This document shows positions 5,274 to 6,903 of a stretch of DNA of 6,903 nt, one piece after another. The notes below the pieces were generated by a model. It was given only the letters and a program-made list of their open reading frames with translations. It was not told where the DNA came from and did no database searches. This stretch comes from an uncultured Clostridia bacterium (GTDB taxonomy: Bacteria; Bacillota; Clostridia; Christensenellales; UBA1242): contig CAJOPQ010000048.1 in assembly GCA_905236445.1 (NCBI GenBank), positions 1 through 6,903 of the forward strand. The letters are read 5' to 3'. The position numbers were made by a program, and so were the translations under genes. Every line of letters starts with the position of its first letter. The first letter of the stretch is position 1.

Positions 5274-6903
5274 CTAGAAATCAAATCCATTGTTATTATT
5301 TGATGCTCCCTGAGGTGCCATTTTGCCACCACGAAGTATTTTGTCGTTACGTATTCGTATATCGTAGAACATTTCTTCTTCGTTGATTGGGTGAGGGACC
5401 TTGTATGCATCAACTGCTTTTTCCATATCGTAGTACTGCTTACATTTATAACTAGGAGTAAATATGCTCCTTATTGGATTTTGTTGCAGAATATATACAA
5501 TACATTCGCCAGAATTTGGCTTCAAAGATGCCAACTCTGCTGGATAAATTAGGGGACGAGTATCTATAGATAGTGACGTTGTCGTCGAATTCTGTGCGTC
5601 TTTGCCTTCTTTGGACTTAGATGCAGTTATACTCTCTGTCTCAACTGTCGTGTTACCGCAACGCTTACTGAATTCTTCTAGTGTAGCTTGGTCGTTAGAT
5701 GCTATGAATATGTGTATATTACAGTTATCTTTGATTGTTGAAGCAACTTCGTTACCATATTTTGTTGTTAACTGCACATAAGATTGAAGCATAAGAGTGA
5801 AGAATATTCTTCTACTTCTGGCAACGGTGATTATTGTATCGAAGTTCTGTATCTTAGGCATGTTGGCAAACTCATCAAGTATGAAGAATACATCACGAGG
5901 AAGTGATCCACCTTTCCTGTTAGCACTGTCTACCAATATCTTATACAATTGGGATATGAACATTGTTGCAATTGGGTGACGAGTTGTTTTCTCATCTGGT
6001 ATCTTGATAAATAGTGCTGTTGGCTCGTCTGCGAAATTCTCTAGTTTCATATCGTTTCTACTTGTAGCAAAACATATTCCACTATCACTAAATAGCCCCA
6101 TACGGTCGGTAACAATACCCATGTATGATTTGGCTGTTTTCTCACTATTGGTTACAACTTGGTTAGCTAGTTGTGTTGCAAGACTTAACTTGTCTCTACC
6201 TTGGAAATATTCTTGAAGTGATTTGATAGGATTGTATTGATCGTTATCTTTGGTGTTAAGTATCTTACTTAGGTTAAAGAAATTGAATTTGTCCTTTGTC
6301 ATGCCAAGATGTGGATTCTCACTATCTTCTAGCATGGCTAGCATTGTACCGAATACCAAATCTTTTGCTCCACGTTCCCATATAGGATCGTTGTTACTCT
6401 CGATAGGGCATAGGGTAGTTGCAATATCTTTCAAGTCCTCGAATGCATCGTTTTTCAAGACCTGTCTTACTCCCTCTAGATGTGCCCTTAATCCAGGCTC
6501 ATTAGCAAAGGCTAGGCCGTCGAACTCATACCATTCTCTGTAGTATTCTCTATCTACGCATTGCAATCCATAAGTTCTTGGATCATCTCCATGGTGTACT
6601 TTGACCTCTTGATTAAGGTTAAGAGCCCGCATGTTCATCTCATATGCTCTTGTCATTGGATTCCAGCAAGTACTTTGGAATGGCTCTTTTAGGTCAAATA
6701 CCAACACCCTATATCCACGTTTTCTAAGTTTTTGGCTATGATTTTCATATATTTCGCCCTTAGGATCGGTGATGACTAAGCATGGTCTTGCGGCACTCTC
6801 AGATAGTATCTGCATTGTTGGATCGACGAATTGTGTCGTTTTACCAGAACCAGTTGTACCAACTACTATAGTGTGGATTGCTTTGTACATGTTAACCTGT
6901 AGC
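5274..6903 (-). CDS. VirD4/TraG-type type IV coupling protein (conjugative DNA transfer ATPase), 5'-truncated
   Basis: Coupling proteins are inner-membrane ATPases that bring the relaxase-DNA complex to the type IV secretion channel during conjugation. 542 residues are visible. The frame is open to the right edge, so the ATG at 6890 is probably internal and the N-terminal membrane helices are outside. Numbering from that ATG: Walker A GTTGSGKT at 11-18, TDPKGEI at 41-47, VFDL and CWNPM at ~64-79, Walker B VFFILDEFANMPKI at 334-347 with Asp339/Glu340, MLQSYVQL with Gln369, and STIKDNCNIHIFIASND at 384-400, all typical of TraG/VirD4. About 70 residues (80-150) separate NPM from DLKDIATTLCP, longer than I expect in clostridial VirD4-like proteins. 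The tail ends in an Asn run and GFDF. A perfect terminator follows. Its presence marks this side of the window as a conjugative or mobilisable element, although no relaxase or VirB4 is visible. Confidence 0.92.
   Translation of the reverse strand, partial: LQVNMYKAIHTIVVGTTGSGKTTQFVDPTMQILSESAARPCLVITDPKGEIYENHSQKLRKRGYRVLVFDLKEPFQSTCWNPMTRAYEMNMRALNLNQEVKVHHGDDPRTYGLQCVDREYYREWYEFDGLAFANEPGLRAHLEGVRQVLKNDAFEDLKDIATTLCPIESNNDPIWERGAKDLVFGTMLAMLEDSENPHLGMTKDKFNFFNLSKILNTKDNDQYNPIKSLQEYFQGRDKLSLATQLANQVVTNSEKTAKSYMGIVTDRMGLFSDSGICFATSRNDMKLENFADEPTALFIKIPDEKTTRHPIATMFISQLYKILVDSANRKGGSLPRDVFFILDEFANMPKIQNFDTIITVARSRRIFFTLMLQSYVQLTTKYGNEVASTIKDNCNIHIFIASNDQATLEEFSKRCGNTTVETESITASKSKEGKDAQNSTTTSLSIDTRPLIYPAELASLKPNSGECIVYILQQNPIRSIFTPSYKCKQYYDMEKAVDAYKVPHPINEEEMFYDIRIRNDKILRGGKMAPQGASNNNNGFDF

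Noticed and set aside
5338..5346. ATTTTGTCG as a fourth iteron
   Set aside because: It is only a half-site about 640 bp from the cluster, inside the coupling-protein gene, and no second arm is present.
5156..5413. Small - strand reading frame across the coupling-protein 3' end and terminator
   Set aside because: It runs through the coupling protein's C-terminus in another frame and across the terminator, and its composition is not protein-like.
5797..6543. + strand reading frames opposite the coupling protein
   Set aside because: They are antisense to conserved TraG/VirD4 motifs and lack ribosome binding sites.
1..6903. CRISPR array, insertion sequence or toxin-antitoxin pair
   Set aside because: No regular repeat-spacer pattern, transposase or paired small genes were found on either strand.

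Overview
The window reads as AT-rich Bacillota (Clostridia-like) DNA. Three observations support this. The genes use the standard code, with Trp as TGG and TAA or TAG stops. A SpoIVFB-type M50 intramembrane protease sits directly upstream of recO. A clostridial-type pyruvate phosphate dikinase (PPDK) follows. The species cannot be named from this sequence.

Left part (1-4355, all + strand) looks like ordinary chromosome. It starts inside a site-2 (M50) membrane protease gene whose 5' end, including the expected HExxH motif, is outside the window. recO follows after an 18-nt gap with a TTG start, and the pair ends at a clear intrinsic terminator. ppdK (880 aa, all catalytic motifs intact) has its own near-consensus promoter (TTGCAA, 17 nt, TATAAT). 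It ends about 110 nt before a strong terminator with a TACG loop.

Right part (4336-6903, all - strand) looks like the end of a conjugative or mobile element running toward the chromosomal genes. It holds a VirD4/TraG-type coupling ATPase, truncated at the right window edge, with its own terminator. Downstream of that is a 229-aa protein that I read as a replication initiator: an N-terminal winged helix, a low-complexity linker, and a C-terminal domain resembling DnaA domain I. The stop codon of this gene lies inside the ppdK terminator hairpin.

The most interesting structure is inside the initiator gene. Three copies of a 13-bp dyad related to GGACA-AAA-TGTCC are centred at about 4643, 4665 and 4697. 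The spacings of 22 and 32 bp put them roughly on one face of the helix. They directly abut a 54-bp tract with only four G/C bases (4582-4635). The DNA word is read in different frames in different copies, so it appears conserved as DNA and not as protein. This is the layout of an iteron-plus-unwinding-element replication origin embedded in its own initiator gene. The inferred system is an initiator that binds these sites, melts the AT-rich tract and may recruit the host helicase through its DnaA-I-like domain, in an element that also encodes a coupling protein for DNA transfer. No integrase, relaxase, att site or tRNA gene is visible, so the type of element and its exact boundary remain open.
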